The notes below the pieces were generated by a model. It was not told the origin of the DNA, ran no database searches, and saw nothing but the letters and a program-made list of their open reading frames with translations. The position numbers and the translations under genes were made by a program. A stretch of DNA of 64,000 bases from G942493275 sp942493275 (lineage in GTDB: Bacteria; Actinomycetota; Coriobacteriia; Anaerosomatales; PHET01): the NCBI GenBank assembly GCA_942493275.1, contig OW818687.1, forward strand, positions 248,001-312,000, in the 5' to 3' direction. This document shows, in pieces, positions 42,489 through 50,711 of the stretch (positions within the stretch are counted from its first letter, which is position 1; every line of letters starts with the position of its first letter).

Positions 42489-42654
42489 TCTATCGCTCGC
42501 GGAGGCAAGCGAGACGAGGGATACGGGAAGACATCGGGACACCGCCTTGACGACGATGCCCCGATGCTCATGAAGAAGAGTGTCTTCGCTTTCGCGGCGA
42601 CCCCCCTTGGAGGTTCTTATACCCGCAGAGCTAATCAATCGCAACGGGAACAAT

Positions 42655-43728
42655 ATGGGAAACGGCACTCGAGGATCGGTGGTACGCATGCGGGAGATAC
42701 TCGAACTGTGTGTGCGGCTCGACACGGCCGCCGCCACCGTCTACAAGGATATGTCCGATGAGTGCGCGATCTCGGACCTCGCCGACGTATTCCGGCGGAT
42801 GTCCCTCGAGGAGCAGCAGCACGTCGAGTGGTGGGTCGGGCTTCGCGATGCATGGGACGAGGGCCTCGTGCCCGACATCGCTGACGAACACGATCTCAGG
42901 GCACGCCTCACCAACGTCGCGGCGGCGGTAGACGAGGTTCTCCGCGAGCAGTCCACGGCGATGCTCACGCCTGACTCGATGCTCGAGCTCGCGGCACAAC
43001 TCGAGTTCTTCATGCTCGACCCCGTCTTCGGAGAGCTGACAGACCTCATGCAGCCGGGCGGAACCATCAATGCCCGCGATGCATATGGGCGACACGTGGC
43101 CCGACTCGTCGAAGCGATCCAGGTGCACTACCACCGCAGCAGCATCGCGTCACTGCTGGCGGCCATGCTGACAAGGGCATATGCGGACCAGGTGAGGCTC
43201 GCCGCGCTCGCATCCCGCGATCAGCTCACGGGGCTGTACAACCGGCGCGGGCTTCTCGGACACGTGAAGCAGTGGCTCTCGTGGTCCGAGCGGTACGGCC
43301 GGCCGGTCGCGATCGTCCTCGTCGACGTCGACAACTTCAAGCGGATCAACGATACCTACGGACATCAGGCCGGGGACGAGGCTCTCATCGGCATATCCCG
43401 CGCGCTTGAGGCGGCGCTTCGGTCATCCGACGTGGTGGGCAGGGTGGGAGGCGACGAGTTCCTCATCCTGACGCCCGAGACCGACGAAACCGAGCTCGTC
43501 ACGCTCATGGAGCGCATCGTCACCACCGTCAGCGCGAGTCCGATTGCAGCCGGTGAGGAGACGCTGCTCCTGTCTGTGAGCGTCGGTGGGGCGTGGACGG
43601 CCGGCGGCGCTCACGTCGAGACCGAAGCCGCGATCGCCGCCGCGGACAGGTCGCTGTATTCGGCGAAGGAGGCGGGACGCGGCAGGGCCGGCGAACCGAT
43701 GGCCGCCGGCCCCGCTCTCATTCACTAG
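42655..43728 (+). CDS. Diguanylate cyclase with N-terminal ferritin-like domain
   Basis: 357 residues. Residues about 12-155 are helical and carry a rubrerythrin/ferritin-like pattern: AATVYKDMSDECAISDLAD followed by SLEEQQHVEWW, an E-x-x-H pair, with a further EFFMLD helix. Residues 185-350 form a complete GGDEF domain (ASRDQLTGLYNRRG, VDVDNFKRINDTYGHQAGDE, RVGGDEFLIL), so it can make cyclic di-GMP. I see no RxxD inhibitory site before GGDEF. I infer that a di-iron or redox signal controls the enzyme. ATG 42688 is an alternative start. No membrane segment. Confidence 0.85.
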   Translation: MGNGTRGSVVRMREILELCVRLDTAAATVYKDMSDECAISDLADVFRRMSLEEQQHVEWWVGLRDAWDEGLVPDIADEHDLRARLTNVAAAVDEVLREQSTAMLTPDSMLELAAQLEFFMLDPVFGELTDLMQPGGTINARDAYGRHVARLVEAIQVHYHRSSIASLLAAMLTRAYADQVRLAALASRDQLTGLYNRRGLLGHVKQWLSWSERYGRPVAIVLVDVDNFKRINDTYGHQAGDEALIGISRALEAALRSSDVVGRVGGDEFLILTPETDETELVTLMERIVTTVSASPIAAGEETLLLSVSVGGAWTAGGAHVETEAAIAAADRSLYSAKEAGRGRAGEPMAAGPALIH

Positions 43729-43739
43729 TGGAACGCGCC

Positions 43740-45383
43740 CTACGGCAGCTCTGAGATGCCGAGCGCCAACGCCGCGTCGATCTGACCGCGCACGGTCTCG
43801 TGCATCGAAGCTTCGCCCCCAAAGACCACGCATTCCGAGACGACCTGATCGTGATCTTCGAGCCAATCACGAGTGGCGGTCGACAGCTGGGTTCCGTCAG
43901 TCAGGAGCAGCACCCCACCGCCGCTGCCGCAGAACGACCCGCCGGACAGCGCGTCCGGGAGCTTGGCGGCGATACCCACGAACGAGGAGCCGAGCCACCC
44001 CTCGTTCTCGGCGTTCGTAGCGATCGCGACCGCGGTGTCGTATCGGCTTCTACCGGACCAGCGCTCCGCACCCAGGCTCGTCACAACCGTGTCCGAGACG
44101 GCGCTGGTGCCACCAGCCGCGATGACGCGTACGCCCGGCAGGGCGTCGAGCACCGACTGCGACGCGCCGGGTACCGAGCTCTCGCCGACCAGCAGCACCG
44201 GAAAGCCCTGCGCGGCGGCGACGGGAGCCAGGGCGAGTGCGTCGTAGAAGCTCGCGGCGCGGGCGCCGTTAGCCACGAGCACGGCTTCAGGGGCACCGCT
44301 CAGGCTGATGACCTCACGCGCCACCTCGGCGGCGGTTTCGTAGCGATTGGCGCCGGAGATTCTCTCGAACGTCAGCTTATCGGCCCCGATGTGAGCGGCC
44401 AGGTAGTCGAGTCGGGCCTGAGGCACCGATGCCTCACCGCCGACAACGTAGACCGTGATGGGGCCGTTGGACGCGACGATCTCGCTGATCGCGACCTTAA
44501 CCTCGTACGGGACGAACGAGGACGAGACCAGGAAGAGCGGAGCATCGAGCGCTCCGCACAGGCTCGCGGAGGTCAAGGGGTCGGCTGAGAAGCGGTCGTC
44601 GCCTGAAGCGATGACCACGGAACTCACACCCGGCCAGCTCTTGTCACCCGCGGGATCGTGGCCCTCGCGGCCGATCTCGACCGAAGTGGCGTGCCTGGTC
44701 TGATCGGCGATCCGCTCGGGAGCATCACCGAGATCGATATCGAGGTCGACCGGCGTGGCACCGTCGAACGTGAAGTCGTCGCTCTGGAGCACGAGCTCGT
44801 ACGCGCTGTCGTAGACGCGGATGAAGTACGTTCCGGCCTCGGGCTCATCAGCGTAGAAGGCGTATGCGCCGTCGTCGCCGGTCCACAGGTAATCGACCCA
44901 CTCCTCATGGCCTTCCGCGGCACGGTGCCACAGCTTGACCTTGACGCCAACCGCGGCCTCTCCCCCGGCGGTGACGAAGCCACGGGCCACCGCGGCCAGC
45001 GGCTCGAGCACGACATCATGGACGATCGGCGTGCCGGTGTAGGGCATAAGCGCCGACTCGTACGCGCCGTAGCCGGCGGGCTCCCCGATGACGATCCAGT
45101 ACTGGTAGCCGGCGGGAATGCCGGCGAACGAGTATCGGCCCGACGCATCGGTCACTGCGCTGGCGAAGCAGGCCGGCGACAGTCCGCTCCCCTTCTCCAG
45201 CCACACCTCGATGCCCTGAACCGGCAGACCCGTATCCGCATCGGTCACCACGCCGCTGATCGCCGTCACCGGCGGCGGCGGAGTGATGATCGCTTGCGCC
45301 GCACCAGGTGCGAACAGGCCCGCGACGAGCGTCACGGCCAACATCGCACTCAGCGCGTGGCTAATCCTCCCCTTCACATACAT
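43740..45383 (-). CDS. Secreted CnaB-like/CWB2 surface protein
   Basis: 547 residues. The signal peptide ends near residue 31 (AQA). Two carboxypeptidase-regulatory-like (CnaB-type) beta domains follow (SGVVTDADTGLPVQGIEVWL; RGFVTAGGEAAVGVKVKLW). The rest is three CWB2 repeats, seen as DRFSADPLTSASLC, GANRYETAAEVA and GRSRYDTAVAIA with VVGG/AAGG/VFGG strands. It should be a non-covalently wall-bound surface protein. GAGGAGGG precedes ATG 45383. A good promoter and a degenerate CRP-type site lie upstream. Confidence 0.85.
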   Translation of the reverse strand: MYVKGRISHALSAMLAVTLVAGLFAPGAAQAIITPPPPVTAISGVVTDADTGLPVQGIEVWLEKGSGLSPACFASAVTDASGRYSFAGIPAGYQYWIVIGEPAGYGAYESALMPYTGTPIVHDVVLEPLAAVARGFVTAGGEAAVGVKVKLWHRAAEGHEEWVDYLWTGDDGAYAFYADEPEAGTYFIRVYDSAYELVLQSDDFTFDGATPVDLDIDLGDAPERIADQTRHATSVEIGREGHDPAGDKSWPGVSSVVIASGDDRFSADPLTSASLCGALDAPLFLVSSSFVPYEVKVAISEIVASNGPITVYVVGGEASVPQARLDYLAAHIGADKLTFERISGANRYETAAEVAREVISLSGAPEAVLVANGARAASFYDALALAPVAAAQGFPVLLVGESSVPGASQSVLDALPGVRVIAAGGTSAVSDTVVTSLGAERWSGRSRYDTAVAIATNAENEGWLGSSFVGIAAKLPDALSGGSFCGSGGGVLLLTDGTQLSTATRDWLEDHDQVVSECVVFGGEASMHETVRGQIDAALALGISELP

Positions 45384-45456
45384 CGTGCCCTCCTCGAGTA
45401 GAACGGTATGAAGGGAGCCGGAGGCTCCACTCATCTCATCGACAGAGGGAACGGTG

Positions 45457-45484
45457 AGGATACGACCGCTCAGGGTGGCGTCAA
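45457..45484 (-). promoter_or_regulatory. Promoter of the CnaB/CWB2 gene
   Basis: TTGACG (45479-45484), 16 bases, TATCCT (45457-45462) on the minus strand. Transcription would start near 45450, giving a 67-base leader. Confidence 0.6.
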
Positions 45485-45491
45485 GAACGCA

Positions 45492-45507
45492 TGTGATGTC
45501 GCCCACA
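45492..45507 (-). promoter_or_regulatory. Degenerate CRP/FNR-type site (site F)
   Basis: Minus strand TGTGG-GCGACA-TCACA, one base off TGTGA-N6-TCACA. It ends eight bases before the -35 hexamer. Its distance to the start codon (116 bases) equals that of sites A and E before the other CWB2 genes. Confidence 0.4.
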
Positions 45508-45546
45508 CCGCACAGGTGACCTGCGGCACATCCACGCACGAACGCG

Positions 45547-46437
45547 TCAGGAGCGCTCCTCGGCAAGCTCCCCGGCGTGGTAGCTGGAGCGCACGAACGG
45601 CGCACTCGCCACCGCGGTAAAGCCCAGCTTGTAGGCATCGCGCGCCAGCTCGGCGAAGACCGAGGGCTCGACGAACTCGACGACAGGGAGATGCGCCGGG
45701 CTCGGGCGCAGGTACTGGCCGAGCGTCAGCATCTCGACCCCGTGCGCGCGCAGATCTGCCATCACCTCGCGCACCTCGTCCGGGGTCTCGCCCAGCCCGA
45801 GCATGAGCCCCGACTTGGTGGGCAGGTCCGGCTGCGTCTCCCGTACGCGCTCAAGCACGCGGAGGCTGCGCTCGTAGATGGCCTCGGGACGAACCTCGGC
45901 GTAGAGGCGCGGCACGGTCTCGAGGTTGTGGTTGAAGACGTTTGGGCGAGCGGCGGCCACCAGATCGATCGCGGCTTCGTCACCGCCGAAGTCGCTGGTG
46001 AGCACCTCGATCGCCGCCTCAGGCACGGCGGCCCGAACCGCTTCGATGGTCGCGACGAAGTGGGCGGCGCCGCCGTCTGGGACATCGTCGCGCGTCACGG
46101 TGGTGATGACGACGTGCCGGAGCGCGAGTCGCTTGACCGCCTCGGCGACGCGACGAGGCTCGTCCGGATCGAGCGGCTCCGGCGTGCGCGATTCGACCGC
46201 GCAGAAGCGGCAGTTGCGCGTGCACACGCCGCCCATGATGAGGAACGTCGCGGTTCCCGAGCTGAAGCACTCGCCCCGGTTGGGGCACTTCGCGCTCTGG
46301 CACACGGTGTTGAGGTTGAGCTCGCCGAGCAACCCGTCGACCTCGGCGAACGTGCCGGTGCGAGCTATCGGTCGGCGGAGCCACTCAGGCAGCCGCTTGG
46401 TGCGCTCGCCGGTGCCGTGGGAGTACGCGTCGTCCAC
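45547..46437 (-). CDS. lipA: Lipoyl synthase
   Basis: 296 residues, radical-SAM enzyme that inserts two sulfurs into octanoyl groups. The auxiliary cluster motif CQSAKCPNRGEC and the radical-SAM motif CTRNCRFC are both present, with DVPDGGA, NHNLETVPRLY, KSGLMLGLGE and the C-terminal RSSYHAGE, whose Ser is an auxiliary-cluster ligand. GTG 46437 shares one base with the lpd TAG stop, so the pair is translationally coupled. Confidence 0.96.
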   Translation of the reverse strand: MDDAYSHGTGERTKRLPEWLRRPIARTGTFAEVDGLLGELNLNTVCQSAKCPNRGECFSSGTATFLIMGGVCTRNCRFCAVESRTPEPLDPDEPRRVAEAVKRLALRHVVITTVTRDDVPDGGAAHFVATIEAVRAAVPEAAIEVLTSDFGGDEAAIDLVAAARPNVFNHNLETVPRLYAEVRPEAIYERSLRVLERVRETQPDLPTKSGLMLGLGETPDEVREVMADLRAHGVEMLTLGQYLRPSPAHLPVVEFVEPSVFAELARDAYKLGFTAVASAPFVRSSYHAGELAEERS

Positions 46438-47825
46438 TAGTGTGCGCCGCCGGTCTTGTTGGCCGCCTCGAGGCACGCGAACTTGACGACCTCTGAGAGC
46501 GTCGGGTGACCGAATACCGAGTGGCCCACCTGGCCCACCGTCATGCCGGCGCTCATCGGAATGCTGACCTCTTGAATGAGCTCGGCGGCGCTGGGTCCGA
46601 CGATCTGACAGCCGAGGATGCGGCCCGTGCCGTTCTCGGCGACGATCTGCACGAAGCCTTCCGAGTGACCCTCGCCGAGCGCCTTGCCGTTGCCGGCGAA
46701 CTTCATGACGACCTGAACCGCGTCGAGGCCCTTCTCCTTGGCGGAGTCGCGGCTCGAGCCAACCACGCCGATACCAGGCTCGGTGTAGACCGCGGCCGGA
46801 ACGCAGCTCAGGTCCACCGAGTAGGTCGGCGCCTCGCCCTTGAGCTCGGCGACGGCGTTGCGCGCGGCCATCTCGCCCTCGGCCTCGGCGACATGCGCAA
46901 GCATCATCCCGCCGATGAGGTCACCGATCGCATAGACACCGGCGACGTTGGTGCGGCAGAACTCGTCGACCTTGACGGCGGCCCGGTCCATCTCGACGCC
47001 GGCGCCCTCGAAGCCGAAGCCAAGACCGTTGGGGCGGCGGCCCGGCGCGGAAAGCACGATGTCGGCTTCGATGGTCGAGCCGTCGGTCAGGGTCGCGGTG
47101 ACCCGCTCGCCGGCCTGCTCGACCTTGTCGACCGCGATGCCGAGATGGAACACGATGCCCAGGCCCTCGAGCGCCTTTTGTACCTCGCGCTGCACGCGCT
47201 TGTCGTTGCCGGGCAGCACGCTCGGAGTGAGCTCGACCACGTGCACGGTCGAACCGAAGTTGGCGTAGGCGTCTGCGAACTCCAGGCCGATCACGCCGCC
47301 GCCGATGATGACGACCTCGCCGGGAATGTCATGGAGCGCGGTGGCCTCGTCGCTCGTCCAGACGCGGTCGAGCGAGTGGTCGATGTTGGGGAGCAGGAAC
47401 GGCACGGAGCCGGTCGCGAGGATGACGGCGTCGGCCTCGACGGTTACCGGGCCGTCTGCAGTCGCAACCTCGATGACCTTCGGCGCGACCATGCGGCCCT
47501 CGCCGTAGACGACCTCGACCTTGAGGCGCCGGGCGTTGCCCTCCACCTGGCCGACGATCTCGTCGACGACGCCCTCTTTGCGAGCGCGGAGCGCGGGCAC
47601 GTCCACGGTGGCCGGCTGGGCCACCAGGCCGTAGTCGGCGGCGTGCCGCGTGTCGGAGACGATGTGAGCCGAGCGCAGGATCGCCTTGGTGGGGATGCAT
47701 CCCCAGTTGAGACACGTTCCGCCGAGGCGTTCCTTCTCGATCAGCGTGACCTGTGCGCCGAGGCGCGCCGCCTCAAACGCCGCAGAGTAACCGCCGGGGC
47801 CGCCACCAAGGACCGCGATACGCAT
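46437..47825 (-). CDS. lpd: Dihydrolipoyl dehydrogenase
   Basis: 462 residues, the flavoprotein (E3/L-protein) that reoxidises lipoyl groups. FAD motif GGGPGGYSAAFEAARLG, redox disulfide GGTCLNWGCIPTK, NAD motif GGGVIGLEFA, FAD segment GVYAIGDLIGG, and the C-terminal His-Glu in FGHPTLSE are all present. AGGAGG precedes ATG 47825. It is paired with lipA and lies 88 bases after metF, so a role in glycine cleavage linked to folate is plausible. gcv genes are not in the window. Confidence 0.96.
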   Translation of the reverse strand: MRIAVLGGGPGGYSAAFEAARLGAQVTLIEKERLGGTCLNWGCIPTKAILRSAHIVSDTRHAADYGLVAQPATVDVPALRARKEGVVDEIVGQVEGNARRLKVEVVYGEGRMVAPKVIEVATADGPVTVEADAVILATGSVPFLLPNIDHSLDRVWTSDEATALHDIPGEVVIIGGGVIGLEFADAYANFGSTVHVVELTPSVLPGNDKRVQREVQKALEGLGIVFHLGIAVDKVEQAGERVTATLTDGSTIEADIVLSAPGRRPNGLGFGFEGAGVEMDRAAVKVDEFCRTNVAGVYAIGDLIGGMMLAHVAEAEGEMAARNAVAELKGEAPTYSVDLSCVPAAVYTEPGIGVVGSSRDSAKEKGLDAVQVVMKFAGNGKALGEGHSEGFVQIVAENGTGRILGCQIVGPSAAELIQEVSIPMSAGMTVGQVGHSVFGHPTLSEVVKFACLEAANKTGGAH

Positions 47826-47913
47826 AGAAAGCCTCCTGATATCGGATAGTTGTGACGCATGGCGCAGTCTGATGCGCGCACAAGCGTGCGCGTAGTGTAA
47901 CAGGCTGACCGCG

Positions 47914-48786
47914 TCAGGCCAGCCCCGCGCCCCGCAGGATCTCTCCGACCGCGTCGTCCGCGCCGAGCGGCATGATGTGCACGCCATCGGCGATGCCCCG
48001 CAGTTCGCGCACCTGCTCGGTAGCGAGCGCTATCGCTTCGGCGTAGGGATCGGATGCGCCCTTGATGCGCGCCTCTATGTGCTCGGGGACCATGAGGCCG
48101 GCGAGCTTGCTGTTGATGAAGTCGATCACGCGACCGCTCTTGAGCAGCAGGATGCCTGCGATGAGCTTCGCGCCGTGCGGACGCACCGCATCCGCCGCGC
48201 GCGCGAACTTGTCGACGTCCATGACGGCCTGGGTCTGGAAGAAGCGAGCGCCGGCGTCGATCTTCTGCACCGTACGCTCGAGCTGGATCTCCCAGGGCTC
48301 GGCGTCAGGGAACATCGCGCCGCCGATGAGGAAGTTCGTCCCGCCGGAAAGCGGCGAGCCGACCATGTCCACGCCGCGGTTGAGATCCGCAGTGACGGCC
48401 ATGAGTTGTGTCGAGTCCAGATCGAACACGCCCTTGGCCTGGGGATGGTCGCCGCCGCGAGGAGCGTCTCCGCTCACGACGAGCACGTTCTCGAGCCCAA
48501 GGGTCCATGCGGCCAGCAGATCCGACTGCAGCGCAAGGCGGTTTCTGTCCCTGCAGGTCTGCTGGAAGATCGGCTCGAACCCGGCCTCGAGCACGGCCCG
48601 CGAAGCCGCGAGCGAGCTCAGGTGCAGGGTCGCGCCTTGATTATCGGTGACGTTGATCGCGTGGCAGTACGGTCCGATTCGCTCCACGCTCTCGCGCATC
48701 GCCGAGTAGTCGGTGCCGTGAGGAGGAGCCACCTCGCCGGTGACGACGAACTCGCCGCGATCCAGCGCGTCTCTCAGCCGGCTCAC
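47914..48786 (-). CDS. metF: Methylenetetrahydrofolate reductase
   Basis: 290 residues, the TIM-barrel flavoprotein that reduces methylene- to methyl-tetrahydrofolate. TGEVAPPHG, NVTDNQGATLHLSS, TCRDRNRLALQSDLL, VVSGDAPRGGDHP and ARFFQTQAV are family segments. It begins in a GTGA overlap with metV, the typical MetV-MetF arrangement of acetogens and related anaerobes, where MetV is an essential partner. Confidence 0.95.
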   Translation of the reverse strand: MSRLRDALDRGEFVVTGEVAPPHGTDYSAMRESVERIGPYCHAINVTDNQGATLHLSSLAASRAVLEAGFEPIFQQTCRDRNRLALQSDLLAAWTLGLENVLVVSGDAPRGGDHPQAKGVFDLDSTQLMAVTADLNRGVDMVGSPLSGGTNFLIGGAMFPDAEPWEIQLERTVQKIDAGARFFQTQAVMDVDKFARAADAVRPHGAKLIAGILLLKSGRVIDFINSKLAGLMVPEHIEARIKGASDPYAEAIALATEQVRELRGIADGVHIMPLGADDAVGEILRGAGLA

Positions 48787-49448
48787 GAGCGCTCACCGCG
48801 CTTCGCACGCGTGCTGATAGAGCCGGGCTGGCTCTTGGCCGAGTAGTCCTTCGGCGCTATGACGGCAGTTGACGCACGGCCCTGCTCGGCCAGACGGCGC
48901 CGTATGCGCACATGAGTGCACTCGCGGTCCGTCATGACCTCGCACATGCCGTTCCACATGCCGCCGCACGGCCCGTTCAGCAGCCCCTTGGGGCACGTGG
49001 TCACGGGACAGATGCCTGCGGTGAGATCGAGCACGCAGTCGCCGCAGGTCTGACAGCGCTCTTCGTAGACGCCGTGTCGGATGACGGTTCCCAGGAAGGC
49101 CGAGTCGAGCGCCGGGAAGACGGGCGTGTCGACGGCGTCGGCGACGGTCTGAACGCCTGCCCCGCAGGTCATCACCAGGATCGCATCGGCATCACCGACT
49201 TCACCGAAGTGCTTGCGGACGTCGAGTTTGGTGCCGCCGCTGTGGCAGGCGACCTCGCCCACCGCCCAGCCGGTGACCTCGTAGCCCTCAGCCTCGAGAC
49301 GCGCCTTGGTGACCGCGATCTCCTTGGAGCCGCCGGTCCCCGCAACGGTCGCGCACTGACCGCAGCCCATGAGGAATACGCGCTTGGCCCCTATGCCGTC
49401 GAGGTTGGCGCGGATGCGCGCCCAATCGCGTGGTTTGGTGATGATCAT
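48783..49448 (-). CDS. metV: MetV-type methylenetetrahydrofolate reductase partner
   Basis: 221 residues of the 'methylene-THF reductase C-terminal' Zn/Fe-S protein family. Cysteines occur in LMGCGQCATVAGTGG, ACHSGGTK and MTCGAG, and as a C-terminal cluster-like set (CQTCGDCVLDLTAGICPVTTC, then GPCGGMWNGMCEV). MetV binds MetF and is thought to link it to its electron donor. ATG 49448 is chosen by family length; the ribosome site is weak. Confidence 0.9.
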   Translation of the reverse strand: MIITKPRDWARIRANLDGIGAKRVFLMGCGQCATVAGTGGSKEIAVTKARLEAEGYEVTGWAVGEVACHSGGTKLDVRKHFGEVGDADAILVMTCGAGVQTVADAVDTPVFPALDSAFLGTVIRHGVYEERCQTCGDCVLDLTAGICPVTTCPKGLLNGPCGGMWNGMCEVMTDRECTHVRIRRRLAEQGRASTAVIAPKDYSAKSQPGSISTRAKRGERS

Positions 49449-49543
49449 TGCTTTCGAACCATCCTCACAAGACGAACCGGACGTGCTGTCCGAGGTCACG
49501 AGAACATACCCGAGGACCCGAGGAGCCGCAAACGCGCTCGAGA

Positions 49544-50662
49544 CTACCCCAGCTGCTCGGCGAGGACGGACGCGATCCGCTCGGCCGCGTGACCGTCTCC
49601 GTAGGGGTTGGCGGCCTGCGCCATCTCGGCGTACGCAGCCGGATCCGTGAGGAGTCGGGACGCCTCGCTGAAGACGCGGTCGGTATCGCAGCCCACGAGC
49701 CGGACCGTCCCGGCCGAGACCGCCTCAGGGCGCTCGGTGGAGTCCCGCAGCACGAGAACCGGTTTCCCGAGAGACGGCGCCTCCTCCTGCACGCCGCCGG
49801 AGTCCGAAAGGATCAGCGTGGATGCCTTCATCAGGTTCACGAACGGCAGGTAGTCGAGCGGCTCGGTCAGTGTCACTCGCTCGACGCCGCCGAGCACCTC
49901 AGCCGCTGCCTCACGCACCTCGGGATTCATGTGCACCGAGAACACAACGTGCACGTCCGAGAAGGTCTCGGCGAGACGTCTGGCCGCTCGGCAGACCTGA
50001 CGCAGGTTATCGCCCCAGTTCTCACGCCGATGCGCGGTCAGCAATACGATGCGCCGTCCGCTCGCGAGCGCGTCTTTCACCGGGCCGTCGGGGAAGTCGA
50101 AGGGCAGCTCGGCGGCCTCGAGCAGGGCATCGATGACGGTGTTGCCGGTGACCCAGATCGCAGAGGGCTCGACGCCTTCCCGCAGCAGGTTCGCCTCGGC
50201 CACCGAGGTCGGCGGGAAGTGCCAGCGCGCAAGGCCGGTCGTGAGCCGGCGGTTCATCTCCTCGGGATACGGACTCAACGGATCGTGGGTCCGCAGCCCG
50301 GCCTCTATGTGGCCGACGGGGGCCTTGCGGTAGAACGCCGCCAGCGCCGAGATGAACGTGGTGGTGGTGTCGCCCTGGACGAGGACGGCGTGCGGGTCGA
50401 TCTCGTCGAACACGGGGACGATCCGCTCCAGGACGCGGCTCGTAAGTTGGGGCAGCGTCTGTCGGGGCAGCATGACGTCGAGATCGGCGTCGGGAACGAT
50501 GTCGAACAGGCGGAGCACCTGATCGAGCATCTCGCGATGCTGCGCGGTGACCACGACGCGCACGTCGAACTCGGGCCGTTCCCGAAGGCGCATGACGACC
50601 GGCGCCATCTTGATGGCCTCGGGACGCGTCCCAAACGCGACGATGATCCGCTTGCGTGGCAT
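49544..50662 (-). CDS. wecB: UDP-N-acetylglucosamine 2-epimerase (non-hydrolysing)
   Basis: 372 residues. GT-B-fold epimerase that converts UDP-GlcNAc to UDP-ManNAc for surface polymers. FGTRPEAIKMAPVV, TAQHREMLDQ, VQGDTTTTFI, GHIEAGLRTHDPLSPYPEE and the C-terminal SDSGGVQEEAPSLGKPVLVLRD are diagnostic. Of two adjacent ATGs, 50662 gives better spacing from AAGGGG. Last gene of the minus-strand envelope run, 49 bases after the LtaS-like gene. Confidence 0.95.
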   Translation of the reverse strand: MPRKRIIVAFGTRPEAIKMAPVVMRLRERPEFDVRVVVTAQHREMLDQVLRLFDIVPDADLDVMLPRQTLPQLTSRVLERIVPVFDEIDPHAVLVQGDTTTTFISALAAFYRKAPVGHIEAGLRTHDPLSPYPEEMNRRLTTGLARWHFPPTSVAEANLLREGVEPSAIWVTGNTVIDALLEAAELPFDFPDGPVKDALASGRRIVLLTAHRRENWGDNLRQVCRAARRLAETFSDVHVVFSVHMNPEVREAAAEVLGGVERVTLTEPLDYLPFVNLMKASTLILSDSGGVQEEAPSLGKPVLVLRDSTERPEAVSAGTVRLVGCDTDRVFSEASRLLTDPAAYAEMAQAANPYGDGHAAERIASVLAEQLG

Positions 50663-50711
50663 CATTTCCCCTTGCAGTCTCGCGCGCCCGGCCACTTCGT
50701 CGAGCTGCACA

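Noticed and set aside
42489..42654. A cyclic di-GMP riboswitch before the GGDEF gene.
   Set aside because: No GEMM-type core motifs could be recognised in the 166 bases between the DUF2469 and GGDEF genes.
46506..47849. A 447-codon plus-strand frame.
   Set aside because: It is antisense to lpd, which has every dihydrolipoyl dehydrogenase motif; the plus-strand product is repetitive in Arg, Asp, His, Gly and Leu.
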